Shown: piece by piece, positions 63,924-64,000 of the stretch
Position numbering within the stretch: the first letter of the stretch is position 1
Layout of the letters: every line of letters begins with the position of its first letter
Assembly (NCBI RefSeq): GCF_014196345.1
Contig: NZ_JACIDN010000003.1
Coordinates: 1-64,000, forward strand
Direction: 5' to 3'
Source of the DNA: Methylobacterium brachythecii
Lineage (GTDB): Bacteria; Pseudomonadota; Alphaproteobacteria; Rhizobiales; Beijerinckiaceae
Length of the DNA: 64,000 bases
Position numbers and translations under genes: made by a program
Notes under the pieces: generated by a model
What the model was told of the DNA's origin: nothing
The model's database searches: none
The model's input: the letters and a program-made list of their open reading frames with translations, nothing else

Positions 63924-64000
63924 ATGAAGGTTCTCACCGTCTTCGGCACTCGACCAGAGGCCATTAAGATGGCGCCGGTCGTCGCGGCTCTGCGTGAATC
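63924..64000 (+). CDS. wecB: UDP-N-acetylglucosamine 2-epimerase, N-terminal fragment
   Basis: ATG 63924 opens MKVLTVFGTRPEAIKMAPVV, the invariant start of non-hydrolysing UDP-GlcNAc 2-epimerases. The gene runs off the window after 25 codons. It makes UDP-ManNAc for surface polysaccharide. It is divergent from the heparinase-like gene, with 173 bp between them that is partly AT-rich and probably holds both promoters. Confidence 0.9.
   Translation, partial: MKVLTVFGTRPEAIKMAPVVAALRE

Overview
The window reads as a high-GC alphaproteobacterial chromosome, most likely Methylobacterium/Methylorubrum or a close Rhizobiales relative. This is inferred from the gene set: DUF6894 proteins, HisKA_2 bacteriophytochrome with heme oxygenase, LutABC, OxlT-type transporter, EnvC-CtpA-YibQ-RppH block, Rhizobiales-type exopolysaccharide genes and GTCATTCCGGG palindromes. 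No rRNA gene or complete tRNA is present to fix the species.

Region 1 (1-15,480) is an accessory island. Its right edge is a 45-nt copy of the 3' half of a tRNA-Arg(TCT) gene (15,436-15,480), the usual footprint of tyrosine-integrase insertion. The integrase and intact tRNA would lie left of the window. The first 5 kb holds very small genes between rho-independent terminators of one related sequence family, plus two pairs of long intergenic repeats. Next comes a LexA-box-controlled umuDC operon whose umuC is split by a 1.72-kb IS110-family element. Then follow small regulators (RHH-like, RMF-like), an SOS-associated SRAP protein, a three-gene operon of 36-54-aa proteins that all begin MAES, and phage-type genes ending in a C5-cytosine methyltransferase with eight internal repeats.

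Region 2 (15.5-28.6 kb) is metabolic and sensory. It encodes an isochorismatase-like hydrolase, PoxB, LutABC (lactate to pyruvate to acetate), EutBC with a coupled YcxB-like membrane protein, a lipoamide-dehydrogenase-like flavoprotein, and a PYP-like/bacteriophytochrome histidine kinase translationally coupled to its heme oxygenase.

Region 3 (28.8-45.1 kb) mixes housekeeping genes (leuB, ispA, mtgA, argG, rlmH) with signalling genes (diguanylate cyclase, hybrid kinase), a periplasmic caspase-like protein with a DUF3053 lipoprotein, a duplicated-repeat protein, and an oxalate/formate-antiporter-like gene behind two inverted-repeat operators.

Region 4 (45.1-64 kb) is cell envelope and surface polysaccharide: envC, ctpA, yibQ-like, rppH, a REC protein, WD40 and small conserved proteins, an O-antigen-ligase-like protein, YgiQ, a GIPC-transferase-like protein, a Wzc/ExoP-like protein with a degenerate P-loop, a heparinase II/III-like protein and the start of wecB.
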